This document shows positions 48,701-60,895 of a stretch of DNA of 64,000 nucleotides, one piece after another. This stretch comes from Panorpa germanica (lineage: Eukaryota > Arthropoda > Insecta > Mecoptera > Panorpidae): positions 4,216,001-4,280,000 of the forward strand of contig OY783212.1 in NCBI GenBank assembly GCA_963678705.1, in the 5' to 3' direction. The position numbers were made by a program, and so were the translations under genes. Position 1 is the first letter of the stretch, and each line of letters starts with the position of its first letter. The notes under the pieces are model-generated. The model saw nothing but the letters and a program-made list of their open reading frames with translations. It did not search any database and had not been told where the DNA came from.

Positions 48701-51700
48701 CAAAAATAATGATATTAAACACAGTAATTTATTTGAAATAAGTTTAATAATTCATATTTAAGCAAAGTATATTATAATTATAGTACAACGCATGCACAAA
48801 AAGTACATTCGAAACAAAAACTAGTAAAGAAGGTCTTACTAGTCTTAGAGTGGGGCTTACCTAGCTATTTCGATTTTTATCTTAAAGATAAAGAAATAGG
48901 GTTCCACAATAATCATTTTGATAATTTGACAAATTGAATCCAGTGTTTATTTTGAAAGTGCCAGACTTTTTTGGGCGCCCTATCTACGTCCTCCGTCTGA
49001 AACCCAAAAACCGATGTCTGACTGAAACTGGATGCAACGCTGTTCTTTATATGACGTAATTAATGACAATTATCATTAATTATTAATTACGCAAATGAAG
49101 ACGATAAATTAAGTTAATAAAATGTACATTAAAATTATGTAAGAATATCTTACATACGAGTAATTGAATACTTAGTATGAAAAGTTTAAATAGATCAATT
49201 CACATTATGTTGTTTTTAATCAAAGAAGTTGACAGAGGCGGACTGAGTTCGTGAAATGCTTGTTCCTTTACACACGTATAGACATATTAACAAACTTTAG
49301 AGGCTCTCCATAAACTATGTAGCTCCATTTTTGGCTCTTTAGAACTGCTACTAGTACACAAACACATTGATGGAATCATTTACATCAAGAACTTACCACC
49401 GTATACGTAGCAGTGAAGAAACAAAACGTATTAATCACTTTATCAGGTATAGCACTATTCTTACTACTGTCAGCTTGAACGCATTTAATATGTTCACCAA
49501 TATATTGTTGTGACGTCACCAATATAGTACATGTTAACAAAATCAGGAAACTAAAACGATAATGAAGCCTAAACACTAAGTTATCAATTGACACTGGCTT
49601 CAATTTAAATCTAAAGTTTGATTTGATGGATTGAAATGTTGACAACATTGTTTATTAACAAAGTTTCACAGATGACAATTATTAAGTACTAGTTTTTAGG
49701 TTATGAATGTTTTTGGTTATTTTTTTTTAGGTTATGTAATGTCTACGGGTTCTAGACACTGGTCACCATTTAACAAGTGTATTACGACTATTATTTCATC
49801 GCAGTAATTAATCAAACTCATTAAGTGGACGGAACTGAAGCAGGAGTGATAAACCTGTTGTTATCTGAGGATAGAAACGTTTAAATCAGGTCAGCCTAGA
49901 AAAAATATTCCTAGACTAATACATCGCATTTTAATTCATCGGTCAACTATTTATTGCGAAGTAGGACTTTGCAAATTGGGTGAGAAAAGAATGAAGTAAG
50001 TGAAGAAGGCAAATAAACGAAAAATGAAAAAACGTGAGTAATTGTTTTAGTCAAATCAGTGCCCTAATTTATTAACTTCATTAGTTTGGCTGCAGGTTGT
50101 GTCACCACAGCTTTTGACTTGACCGCATATTTAGAAAATGTGTTGTCAGTAAGCCACAACCCAGTAAACATTTTGGAGCATTTTGGAGTCACTTTGACAT
50201 CATATTGGAGATGCGTATGATTTTTTTGTCATGAAAGAGTTCATTTATAGTTCAGTTTCTCACAATCGTTCATATGAAATGTCTGTTTTATCGGCTACAG
50301 ATGACGGAACCACTCCACCTGTCGGAATACAAATGAAGACAAAGTTGATGCGAACTATAATTGAAGTGAAATAGTGAGAGAAACGTCACTAAATAGGGCA
50401 CTTCACCAAATGTTTACTGGGAAATAACAAGTTACAACGAAAATTATTACATGTGTTGTAAAATAAATTATATATTGAACATAATATGACATCAATGTAT
50501 ATGCCATACAAGGAAGAAATAACAAAGTACTATTTGAATTACTAGGCAAAGCGTGATCGTTTCTTGGTTTACTTGCTAATCTCTCAAGTCTATTTACATA
50601 CAAGTATGTTAAATTTGTTCTACTCTATGTATACAAAATAAGAAGCTAGCAAATCAAATCGCTTATTTTCTTAAGTTACAAAAGCAATTACGCAATATTT
50701 CTATGTAATGTTTGTTTTTACAAGTTTAAGTTAATTTGCAACTAACGAACGCTATTCATAAAATTATTGTTTCCAATGTAATACAAAGCCCGTGAAGTAT
50801 TAATAAAAAGAGAAAAAAAAATGTAATACACTATATTTTACACTATTTATATGAAAATTTCTAGAAGAATTTTAATGAATATTGTATAGGCAGTTTCGGT
50901 ATTAAACTTGACAGGGACGTAGGCATCCCGTAGTGGCCAATGTACGTAAGGAAAAGAAGAACCATTAACTTACCAGGGACTTAAAAAAAATTTGACCCAA
51001 AACAATTAAGTTAACTAGTATAATAGAATTTTTTTCGTGACGATAAATGGATAGTAGATAGCTCTCTTTATTTTCATGTCAAACAATATTTTTACAACCG
51101 TTCCATCTCTGGCTTTATGTAAAAGCAATAAACTGCAAATACCTTTTCAAAATACGAATTTCTACAATATAATCAATATGACTTTTTATACAAAGCCTTT
51201 TTCATAGAACGCACTAAGAGATCTTAATAGCTAAAATATATTTAAATTGACGTGTTAAATGTAATAAAAATGGTGTAAAGACCTCTTTAAAATTTACTAG
51301 GTAATAAATAACAAACAATGATATAAGAGACCCCGAAAAATCCTTAGTAATAAAAATATAATAATTAAAGTTTTTAATTTATGTATGAATATTTTTGAGG
51401 GGATACAAATTTGTACATTATAAACCCAGAAACATTACAGTTAGGGGGCTTCTAACCATTTCAAAAAAATATAAAATATGTACACATCACTGCACAAGTT
51501 GGTAGGAGGACACACATATAGCGCCACTATTGATAAATTCATATGATTTTTAGGTTGTATCAACCTTTAAACAATATATGTCAAAATTTTATGACATTTC
51601 GACTATTAGACTATTAGACTTACAGTGGCTTTAGTGCCGCTACTTTTGTAGTTTTCAAAATAATGGAAAAATCTGAATTTCTAGTGTATTGATAAAGTAT

Positions 51701-53344
51701 TGCTTTTAAATGGCAAACAATACCGGGTCCGAATAACACTTGTCAAGTTCTTGCTTTGCTTGGACGGTATTTTTTTGGTTGTATTTATGAGTTAACTATT
51801 TAATGAAGCAGATAGAGAAAACAGTTTTACATATCTTATAATAAAAAAGCATGACATAGGGAAAACACTAGAAATAAATTAACATCAATACTGCAAAATT
51901 GATTATTTGACAAACCGAAATCTTTCACAAAATCGGTTTGTTACATAAATGTGTTCTACGACGCATTATGGTAAATACACATAACAGAGAGAAATTCCAT
52001 AGTCAAGATAAGGAATAGGGCAGGAAATATAACATGTTGAGTAACAACCCCATAGATCAAACACTCTCGTGTTTTTTTCTCATTAAAAATTTGAATAAAA
52101 GATAAATAATCTATTATAGAATATTACAATAAATCTGACTGCATACAAAACACATTTATAACTATACTTTTTTCTCACTGACAAGTATTTTTTATCCCCT
52201 GTTAAGTTAGTCTCAAATAATCAATGCAGTCGGTTACATTTTTCATAATTATACGATAACTATAAATGGCTGGCAGTTTATTAAATTAATTGTTCGGTTT
52301 TTGTGATTAATGGCACAGCTACTAGTCATTTAAGTTCACCACACCTGATTCATGAAAACATTATCAATTCTTATCTGCTACCATAATTTAAACGACAAAT
52401 ATATTTCAGAAACAATGTGGTTTTGTGATTTGGTTTTTTTTATTGCGATATTCCAATGTTGTGTGTAATTACACTTTACTTATTTAATATTTTATTACTT
52501 TACTTTATTACAGCTAATTTGCTAGTACATATAATTCATACAAGGTGGTACTACTTATATGCACTATATTTAAAATAGTGCAGAGCTATTCTAATTTCTA
52601 AAGTGAATGTGGTTCTAGTTTTTTCCTATGAAGAACACCATCAATTCAATGTTATAGTTTTAATCTAAATTCTCAATTCTAAATTCTACATATAATAAAA
52701 TACAAAAATAAAAACATTCTAAACTGTATTTTTTGAAAAGAGGTTGAACCTAAGCTACTCAAATTGTAATAATTACACTCTTTAACTTAAATCATACTAT
52801 GAGACCTGAAAACAAAGAAACGATATTTAAAGTTTATTATTTAAGTTGTCAATTCCTTTTTATCTAATTCTTTAATAACTTAAAATTATGCACAGTGAGT
52901 TCTGTCAGCTCCAAATATTAAGTACACACTACAATGAAAGTAGCTATTATTAATATATACCGTTAGCTCACCTGACCAGAATGAACTTGTAATATCTCTG
53001 GTCAGTGTTACCAACTAAAGAAATATAATTTCTTTACAACTATATAAGATAAAAAGCTTGTAGCACGGAATTACCTTAAAGATTATTAAGTACGTACTTA
53101 CCACTGTATACGTGGTAGTGAAGAAACAGAAACTGTCAATCACGTGTTGATTAATTGGCCCATTAGAAGCTGTGATGCACCGGATGTGTTCCCCAATGTA
53201 CTGTTGTGACGTCACCAACACTGTGCCAGTCAATAGGAGGAGCACTGTAGCGCGGTAATGAACTTTAAAAACTATATTATCAATTGTTACTCGCTTTGGA
53301 GTGAATTTAAAATGTGTACAGATCTTTTTGAAAGCAGGATACAT
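42210..53344 (-). CDS. Inx7: Innexin-7 gap-junction protein with three alternative first exons
   Basis: A shared body of exon 2 (45194-45374), exon 3 (42813-43153) and exon 4 (42210-42728) follows three tandem first coding exons (1a 53102-53344, 1b 49397-49648, 1c 47095-47337). Each joined to the body gives 427, 430 or 427 residues, close to fly Inx7 (438). Innexins form gap junctions and hemichannels in the plasma membrane. Inx7 identity rests on QYIGEHIKC and NTFCFF in the first loop, RHAYYQWVPFVLFAQ, EGGRIKALV, and DALCVMALNVINEKIY. Second-loop cysteines are 259 and 277 (1c numbering). The tail is strongly charged, with repeated EEDY. All junctions have GT/AG borders and keep frame (phase 0, 1, 0). 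Whether all three first exons are expressed is inference; each needs its own promoter or exon skipping. Confidence 0.9.
42813..43153 (-). CDS. Inx7: Inx7 shared exon 3
   Basis: The acceptor attttag|GA is followed by GGRIKALVDGLQMV, the variable cytoplasmic loop, the third membrane segment (LIFCELLNFFNVLLQIWI) and part of the second extracellular loop up to LEIVFPK. The donor is AAA|GTAAAT, phase 0. Confidence 0.92.
43154..45193 (-). other. Inx7 intron between exons 2 and 3
   Basis: This 2040-bp intron has no nested gene. Near 43965 (aatcgcctcatgtgcagacg) it carries a short piece related to 27293-27315. Near 44085-44130 it carries a hairpin-prone stretch. Confidence 0.7.
45194..45374 (-). CDS. 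Inx7: Inx7 shared exon 2
   Basis: The acceptor ttttttgttgtag|GTG begins VRHLNDTSLLQGLVPHPG. The exon contains RHAYYQWVPFVLFAQ, the innexin signature at the second membrane segment. The donor GTT GAA G|GTAAAT is phase 1, and the split Gly codon is completed by exon 3 to give EGGRIKALV. Confidence 0.92.
45600..46003 (+). mobile_element. 3' tail of a purine-rich non-LTR retrotransposon (probable)
   Basis: An A/G-rich stretch (gaagaagcagaaaatactgt) ends in gattgtaaagccaaaaggca and an (AAT)n tail at about 45986-46000. It is homologous to 32690-33260 on the other strand. The long Ser/Leu/Phe-rich ORFs on the minus strand are shadows of this bias. Confidence 0.6.
46195..46376 (-). mobile_element. 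mariner-like element, 5' end remnant
   Basis: Read on the minus strand, it begins cattactcaataagttcgta and continues as in the copies at 3118 and 51483. It breaks off just before the transposase start. Confidence 0.7.
47095..47337 (-). CDS. Inx7: Inx7 alternative first exon 1c (81 aa)
   Basis: It starts at an ATG (MLPTFQSISAHIKF), has RQYIGEHIKC (C56) and NTFCFFTTTYTV (C73), and ends ACC GTG|GTAAGA, phase 0. It is nearest to the shared exon 2, 1.7 kb away. Confidence 0.9.
49397..49648 (-). CDS. Inx7: Inx7 alternative first exon 1b (84 aa)
   Basis: It starts at an ATG (MLSTFQSIKSNFRF), has QQYIGEHIKC (C56) and NTFCFFTATYTV (C76), and ends ACG GTG|GTAAGT, phase 0. Three extra residues lie in the first extracellular loop (DSSKNSAIPD region). 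It is about 75% identical to 1c over the first 56 residues. Confidence 0.88.
50160..50421 (-). mobile_element. MITE family copy 2 with terminal inverted repeats
   Basis: It begins cccagtaaacatttt and ends caaatgtttactggg, giving near-perfect terminal inverted repeats of about 14 bp over a 262-bp element. Its body is the reverse complement of the copy at 54041. It lies between first exons 1b and 1a of Inx7. Confidence 0.85.
51483..51745 (+). mobile_element. mariner-like element, 5' remnant with broken transposase start
   Basis: The end acacatcactgcacaagttg is a diverged form of the family terminal sequence. About 180 bp later, ATG GAA AAA TCT GAA TTT encodes MEKSEF and is followed by a stop and frameshift. 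It lies between Inx7 first exons 1b and 1a. Confidence 0.65.
53102..53344 (-). CDS. Inx7: Inx7 alternative first exon 1a (81 aa)
   Basis: It starts at an ATG (MYPAFKKICTHFKF), has QQYIGEHIRC (C56) and SFCFFTTTYTV (C73), and ends ACA GTG|GTAAGTA, phase 0. It is the most distal and most diverged copy: about 63% identical to 1c over the first 56 residues by my count. Confidence 0.85.
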
Positions 53345-53639
53345 GTTGCAACTGTAGTGGACTTCATCTGTAGGCTGGACCGTTACGTCGAACGTCCTGG
53401 ATTACTTAAATTGTTTAAATTTTGATAATTATGTTTGTAGACTAGGACAACGTCTCTCCTTCGTGATAACACATCTGAATTGTTAGGGTTCTCTCAATTA
53501 ACATTTATTTATTAATAATCAATTCCAATCGAATATGTCTATGATCAATTCTTTGAATCAAATATGCAACCTAGAATGGACAGAAGAATACTAGTTACCA
53601 AAAAAACAGAAAGGAAGAGAAAGCACAGAAAAATTACAC

Positions 53640-53837
53640 ATGCATACATCTTCAAGACAACCTATTTACGACACTTGTAAAAAAGAATTAAAAGTTGAAC
53701 ATTTAGAATGCAATAAATTTAGCCATATTAGACAAAATTTACAACTAGACGATAACGTTACTGACATAATTCATGCCAATGACATTAATATTAATAAATT
53801 ACAACAATTTTTACGAGACACAAAACTAATAAATTAA
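53640..53837 (+). mobile_element. Possible C-terminal end of a non-LTR retrotransposon ORF2
   Basis: The 65-residue frame includes RQPIYDTCKKELK and HLECNKFSHIRQNLQL, then a short helix-like end FLRDTKLIN. The latter part is reminiscent of LINE ORF2 C-termini (HilleC...R..L...I..FL). A TAA stop is followed by AT-rich sequence. This rests on pattern only; the catalytic domains are absent. Confidence 0.35.
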
Positions 53838-54040
53838 ATATAAATAAAATACGTATAGGTTCAAATTCCAAAGCCGAATCTAAAAGTGCCCTGTTTTAAA
53901 TTGCAAAAAAATTGTGAGTACAAAACATATGTTTTGTAAAAGTTTTGAAAAAAGATTGGTGGGGAGGGGGGGTCAAAATTACAGAAAATATGTGACGTAA
54001 TTTATGGATGGTCCTTAAGAAATGCATAGATAGTATAAAA

Positions 54041-54291
54041 CCCAATAAACATTTAGTGAAGTGCCTTATTTTGTGACGTTTCTATCACTATTTCACTTCA
54101 ATTATAGTTCGCATCAACTTTATCTTCATTTGTATTCCGACAGGTGGAGTGGTTCCGTCATATGTAACCGATAAAACAGACATTTCATATGAACGATTCT
54201 GAGAAACTGAACTATAAATGAACTCTTTCATGACAAAAAATCATACGCATCTCCAATATGATGTCAAAGTGACTCCAAAATGTTTACTGGG
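54041..54291 (+). mobile_element. MITE family copy 3 with terminal inverted repeats
   Basis: It begins cccaataaacattta and ends aaaatgtttactggg over 251 bp, and is almost identical to copy 2 in the opposite orientation. It lies about 700 bp upstream of Inx7 exon 1a. It encodes no protein. Confidence 0.85.
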
Positions 54292-57200
54292 AAGTTTCAC
54301 TTGTAGTTTCTCGGTTCACTAATGATTCAGACGCCTTTTGAACTCCTGGTACAGTGTCTGCTGAGAGTAAATTTACTTTACTAGAGAGTTTTTCCATAGC
54401 TCATCTTTAAAAAAAAAAAATTTTACAACAATTATTTTGTGCCTTGAATTATTTGATTTGAAATTCAGTTCAATTTTTAAACAAAAACTATTTATAGAAT
54501 GTATTGTTTATATTTAATAATATTACTAATTGTTATATAAATGACACTTGTTTATTATTTGTTTTAGTATTAAAATAATTAATAAAGTTGATTTGCATTC
54601 AAGGCACATAGTTGATAGTGCCAGTCTCCGAAATAAATATAAAACCATAACGTTGTTGTTGTTGTTGTCGTTGGCGATTAGTGATTAGGCCCGCATTGAC
54701 CGATGCAACAATACAATTGACATAAACAATTTAGTCGGTTAATTATTATGTTTTGTACATTACTGTGTTCTAATTTAGAGGTTATGTAGACGTTACGTCA
54801 TCAGTTGGAACTGGACACGTGTATGTGTCCAAATCGGTTGAAGGGAATGGAAGAGTGCAGGGATAAAGCGCATGTAACATTCTCGTGAAAACCAGTAGCA
54901 GCTCAGAGAAATGTGTAAACGGGTTTTTTGTTAATTTTTTTCTTTTACAACTACTGACTACCTGTATTTATTTCGTAATTCAGGTTGAATGCTTTTTAGT
55001 TAAAATTTCGACATAGGTTCCAATGTACCTTTTGTATATTCAATATTTTAATGCCTTTGAAAAGCGCTGCATGATGACTATTACTGTGTATCATATTTGT
55101 ACCTTCTTAATTAAATGAGTTACCAAATTAAGAAGACGGAAATAAGTTTCTAAGGATGTTATGAATCTTGTTATAACAAAAGCAATTTGAGTATCTTTAT
55201 CAAAGAAATACAGTTTGGTATTTTTGTATTTAATTTATAATAAGATTTTAGTTTACGAATTTAGAATAAAATATAGTATTCAATTTACTTTTGAAATTGT
55301 AAATTCATTTAACATGTGAATATCTGAATACATCCCTGTCCCTGTGCATCCAGGAATGTTGTCAAACTGCAACAACATATACAGGTACAGCTGGAGAAAA
55401 TATTCTTCCAGCGTCTACAAGAAATCGGAGACGGATTTACACAGATCTAGTTGAAGATGCAAAACAGTAGATGTAGCACATATGTGTCTATAGTTTTTTT
55501 TAACAGAAGTTTTTAATTACAATCTACCGATTGAGCACCGGGTACTGTAAATGCCCTTCACACCATATCTGCATTGGGGAGAGCAGGTTCATCCCAATTC
55601 AATTGATATGAACATTTAATATTTGAAAGTTTACAAAAGGTTTTTATTACTTCATATGTGGTATAATTACCTTTCAAATAATATTTTTTTCATATCCGTA
55701 AGACCTTTAGATCCAGAGATATTTTTAGCACAGTCATATAAAAGAAAAGATTAAATTGAAAATAGTAGACATTCTAACAGAAGGGGGATAACCCCCACAT
55801 GTGGGTGTTTTTGTCGATAAAATTACGTGTACAATATGCTCCTAAATTAACGGTAGTGGAAGACAGGACACCCTGTATTTTTAATATCATATACGGTGAA
55901 AAACTCATCTCTCTAAATAAAACCGATGTTAAAAAAAGCGTTGTCATTTCAAAAATTCATTACTGCGCTTGCGTACTAATTTGACTTACAAACGGCGTCG
56001 ATTTTCCAGCGTGTAAAACTGTAAAAGCAGTAATAGATATATGCATATGGAATATGGATATTCCCAGACTTAATCAGTTACTGGTTACAGTTACCTTGCA
56101 ATATTATTCATTTACTGTGATGATTTACTTTATCACTTGTTATGTTTTTTACAATAGTTAAGTAGTAAAATAATGACACATTTGTGTTTTACAATAAGTT
56201 TTCAAGAATATGGCCGTCTGTCATGCGTGATTATCATCACGAAGTGTCATAAACAAGTATTTACTTTACTTTGTCGTAAAAATAGATTAAGAACAAGCAA
56301 ATAATGAATATTACACTTGAATCTTATCATGTAGCGATGACTGATTACTCGAAACGCTGCGACGATGCTCGCACGAAGCCCTCAATTTAAAGTGAAACAA
56401 ACGTCAGATTTTTACTCTACTGAACAATTACTAAATTAATATTTATTTCTTAATAAAGATAAAAGTACAGTGCCACACAAAAGAACACTCAGCGCAACCA
56501 TTCAATGGGCTAGTGTCCTATGTCTTAATTTCTATAAAACTCTACTATATATTTATAAAGATGGTTACTAGAACCTCAAATGTCCAATTATTTTTTAATA
56601 ACTCTTTATATTTCAGGAGATATTAACTATTAAAAAAGTCATTTTTTCTCTTTAATTATTAAAGGGATTCAACGTTGTACACATTCCAACTGAATGTGAC
56701 ATCACAACCGCTAGTTACTATTTCTTTTATACAACAGAGCGTAAGAGAGATAGCATATTCAAGATAGAACTCTGGCAAGTTTACAGGCTACCAACCTTAC
56801 AGCTCATAAATCTCTGCTATATGTATTTATATATCAAAATATCAAATATTATTTACAGCTATTTCAAGGAACAATAAAATTTCAATATTATGTCTGTCGT
56901 AACAGGGTTAAATAAAATAAAAACTTATTATTCTTTGACTTGACTTGATTATTTCGACTACCAACAGCTACACAACATTACCAGAACACTGACCTATTTA
57001 ACAAATAACTGACGTTAAAATGCATTGCACGTCATACAAATATGGCCGATCATTTCTAGCGCTAAAACTACAATTCAAATTGAGATATTCAACATTCAAC
57101 AACAGTCAACATTTAGATATTTAATAAAATAGACACGCCAATACACATTTATTAACATCAATTTCAATCAATTGAAAATTGCTCATTACATGGTAATAAA

Positions 57201-57782
57201 ATTTAGTCGAAAAAATGCTTTAGACACCTCGTTCATAGGGTAAGGCTGCACTGCGAATTAGAACAGTGACAGTTTATACATCAATCTTTGATTGAAATTT
57301 TTACAAATTTACTATTGCTTACTCATACAACATCTATCATACTTCTTTCACATCGTTTCGTGTTATAAATTTTTCTTATCTTTCAAATACATCCATTAAA
57401 ATTTATGATGGCACCTGTCAGGATGTAAATTACACATAAATTAATAAAAATTAACATTCCTGTATTTTTTTATCTATAATTTTATTTAACAAACTTGTTA
57501 TCTACACAAAAATTACAATTCGTTAAAAATGCATGGGCAGGAGTAGCCTTGTGACGTCATAATGCAAAACGGTTCTAGTTTTTAAACTCGTTAACTCGTC
57601 AGGTGTTAAATGAATAATAACACGTTTCGGTTTGGAATGATAAACTTGTTGTTATTATTATGTTAGTTGTTCATAATTCACTTGCAAGTTATTTTTACAA
57701 TGTTGATATTTTTTTTTTTTCTAATTCCTGTCATTGTTAGAATTTTGTTGGTGATGCAATAGCGATGTAATGTAGAACACAT

Positions 57783-57835
57783 ATCACATCACTCAATACG
57801 TTCGTAGGATGGAATATAGATCTGTCAGACTAACT
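57783..57835 (+). mobile_element. mariner-like terminal sequence only
   Basis: atcacatcactcaatacgtt and the following ttcgtaggatggaatataga match the first 50 bp of the family. The match ends there. Confidence 0.6.
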
Positions 57836-60554
57836 GATATATTTGAAATATAAATATTTAAGGCGCCAACATTCAAACTTAAAATTATTTGCAGAAGGCT
57901 CAATCAACTTTCATAAATTTAAAACACACTATATTATCTATAAGCAAAGCGGATGTTAAAACAAAAAATTATATTTAACAGAGTCGCAATTAATCAAAAT
58001 AAATTAAAATGTGTTAGCTAATAATAAAATAATGTTTGTTTTATTTTTTGTTTTAGAGGATGTTGAAAATTACTTTTTTATGTAGGTGTATTATATTATG
58101 TATTCAATTATGTACACAATGGGTACTTATTACTAATCTAATAAATAATTAATTATCTTGTTATTAAAAACCTGGAATTTCCGGAAATATTTGGTTTTAT
58201 AATTTATTTAAAGGTTTGTAAGCGTCAATAGATTCGTATTGTTCGCCAAATTATTACTATGTGATGTAGTAATATAAAAATTACTATGTGGTATATCAAG
58301 TAGTACCAATAACATCAAGTAGGTACTATGTTCACAAAGCAATTTTTTTGAATATTTCTCACAGTGTTAAAAAAACATTTTGTTGAGAGATATTTAGGAG
58401 ACAATGCAAACTGTCTATGAAGATATACAGCAATATTTCTGTAATGTAAAATTGACTCCTACAGTATATGCTCAATGGCATATCCGATAGTCAAAGAATA
58501 CAATAATTAGATTAATGATTCATTAAGCCTGAAGTTAGCTAGTTTGGATGGTATTCAATCCGTTTCTTGTAGATTTTCATTCGAGATTTTATGGTTGTGA
58601 TTTCCAAATTACATTGGTGATATACCAAGATATTGTATGAAGATATTTTGATTGGATTCTGTAGTGCATTTTTATATTCGCCTTGGCTGATGTGCCCCAT
58701 AATTGAATTCCAAAAGACCAGATCAGTCTTAGGATGCATTTATAGAGGAGTAGCTTATTGTCCAGTAAAAGTTTTGATTTACTATTGATTACCCAGTAAC
58801 TTTCCTTAATTCAAGTCCCAATGCTTTAATCTAAGCCTAACCAAATGGATTTGCAAATGATGCAAATGTTGCAACTGCTGCAGGTATCACATTACACTCA
58901 CTCATCTACATACATGTTTCTAGTTTTGCTGTTCTGCTTTTATAGCTCCTTGCATCATTACCACAGCTAAACCAAGGTGTATTTAGTTCAGCAGTTTTTC
59001 TATTTGCTTGCAAACTGTAAACACACCATGCAAGCAAATACAGTCTTTTATTTTAATCGAAATGTTTGCAGATCATTAATGGACTCAACCATGTCAGTTG
59101 TCGTTGTCACATAAATAAAATGTCAAACAAAAGCAGATCCAGAACAGATGCTGCACATTGCCTTACAGATACACAGATAGACAGTTGTTGAAACGGAACA
59201 AATATTATAAAGATAATAGTTGTTAATAATACCTCATTTTTATGTTAATTAGCAGACGCTCCATGTCAACAGATATATCTATAATGTAATATTATTACTA
59301 GAAATACCCGTGGTTATCGTTCTATCCCGAGTAGAAATATTACTCGGGAAACACCAGGGCCCGATCAGGCTCTGATCCTGTGATTGCCTAATCAGGTTGT
59401 CTTAAGGCAGGTCATCAAGGTATCAAACGCATTGGATTAGATCGTGCCAAAATTGGAATAACCAGGAAGCGGTGAGATGGGTTAAGCACGACACAACACT
59501 GAGATCGGTTTCTGATTCTGAGCTAAGATCAATTCCAACAGTTGGTCGAGAAGCAATCTCGTTGAAAATGCAGTATGTATATATCTCTAGCAATTGTAGT
59601 GATCGCTGCATAAAGGTTACCTTCTTTTCTCTTTCACGGTTCATACGATAAAACTGCAGTATTTTTTTGCAATTTTTAAAATCTACTATTCCCCGTGTGT
59701 TTACAAAAACCGAGAATATCTTAGTTTTTACCAGTGGTGCCGAGTTAAAAGAAAATGGAAAAGTACAAGAAGTGCAATAGTAGGATTCTAGCAGGAAATA
59801 CAAATATGTTTTAGAAACTCAATTCACGTTAGGATCCCTGTAGGCCTGAACTTTGCTTTGCAAGCATGCACCGATTAATCAGGTTTAAATTCTCAAACAA
59901 ACTTTAGTTATGGTATAATTGAGAATTAGGTCACTAACGAAAAATGAAATCAAAGTATTTTGCTTGGTTATCAAATAGTTAACTAACCAAAAATTAGAGC
60001 TTAGAAACAAAAGTTTGAGAAAACGGCATTAGTTGTCTAAGAATTTAAAAAACGAAAATATACTGTATAGATTTTTTGGTATTTTGTTTTCCAATTATTG
60101 TGGGGACAAAAAACAACAAGCTGTTGCTTTGTCTAATCATTGTCCCTGCTGAATTGAACTATTTAGTAATCATAACAACTCAACTTATTTTTAGTTGTAA
60201 AAAGCATTGCGTGATAACATTCATTTATTGAAAATATTAAAACAATTACATTGAACGAGTGCAATTAAGATGAAGAAATACATTTATCGATAATTAATTG
60301 CTTTATTGTTTTGTGGATGTACAAATAAAACTTCTGGCAATTCAATTAGTACAAGTTAAATTTATTTAAACAACAAATACGCTTATCAGTTCATATCCTG
60401 TCGCTCAAAGTTTAATTGATGGCTTGTATCTTATCTCAACATCTTGAAACTTTGTTCTAAGTGGGTCTTGCAAACTTCAGATATCGATTTATTTAAAGAA
60501 CTTGAGATTAAATGACAGATGATCGTGTCAATGATACGTTTTAATTATATAACA

Positions 60555-60895
60555 AATCAATTAAAATGAGTTGCCAGATAATGAGGGGTATGGCTGTGGA
60601 AGAGAGGTGCAGAGGATGACAACGGAGTACAACAACAAGAATGGATGAAGAAGATGGAAGAATTAAAGAACAAAGATTTAGGCAAGGAAACGAAAAAATA
60701 AGAAGTAATATCTGAGAGAAGAAGAAGAGTAACAGATGGAGCACATGAGGAATAGGTGTAGTGAGAGGTTAAGAAGAAGAGGTACAAGATGACTTTCGGA
60801 AATAAAAAGAAGGAAGAAAAGAATAGAGCGAGAAGCATTGAAAAGGAATTTAAATTTTTAAACTTTGTAAATGAAATAAAATGTAAAATCAATGT
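60555..60895 (+). repeat. Purine-rich stretch, possible retrotransposon tail
   Basis: An A/G-rich segment with many gaagaag words is similar in composition to the tails at 11400 and 45600, but without a clear ending motif. Minus-strand ORFs of up to 111 residues here are compositional shadows. Confidence 0.4.

Noticed and set aside
47095-53344. Reading the three Inx7-like first exons as three separate innexin genes
   Set aside because: No second, third or fourth exon follows 1a or 1b before the next first exon, and each would lack the YYQW, second-loop and tail regions.
59423-59803. 126-residue minus-strand ORF
   Set aside because: No recognisable domain, the sequence is unlike neighbouring coding exons, and no convincing splice signals surround it.
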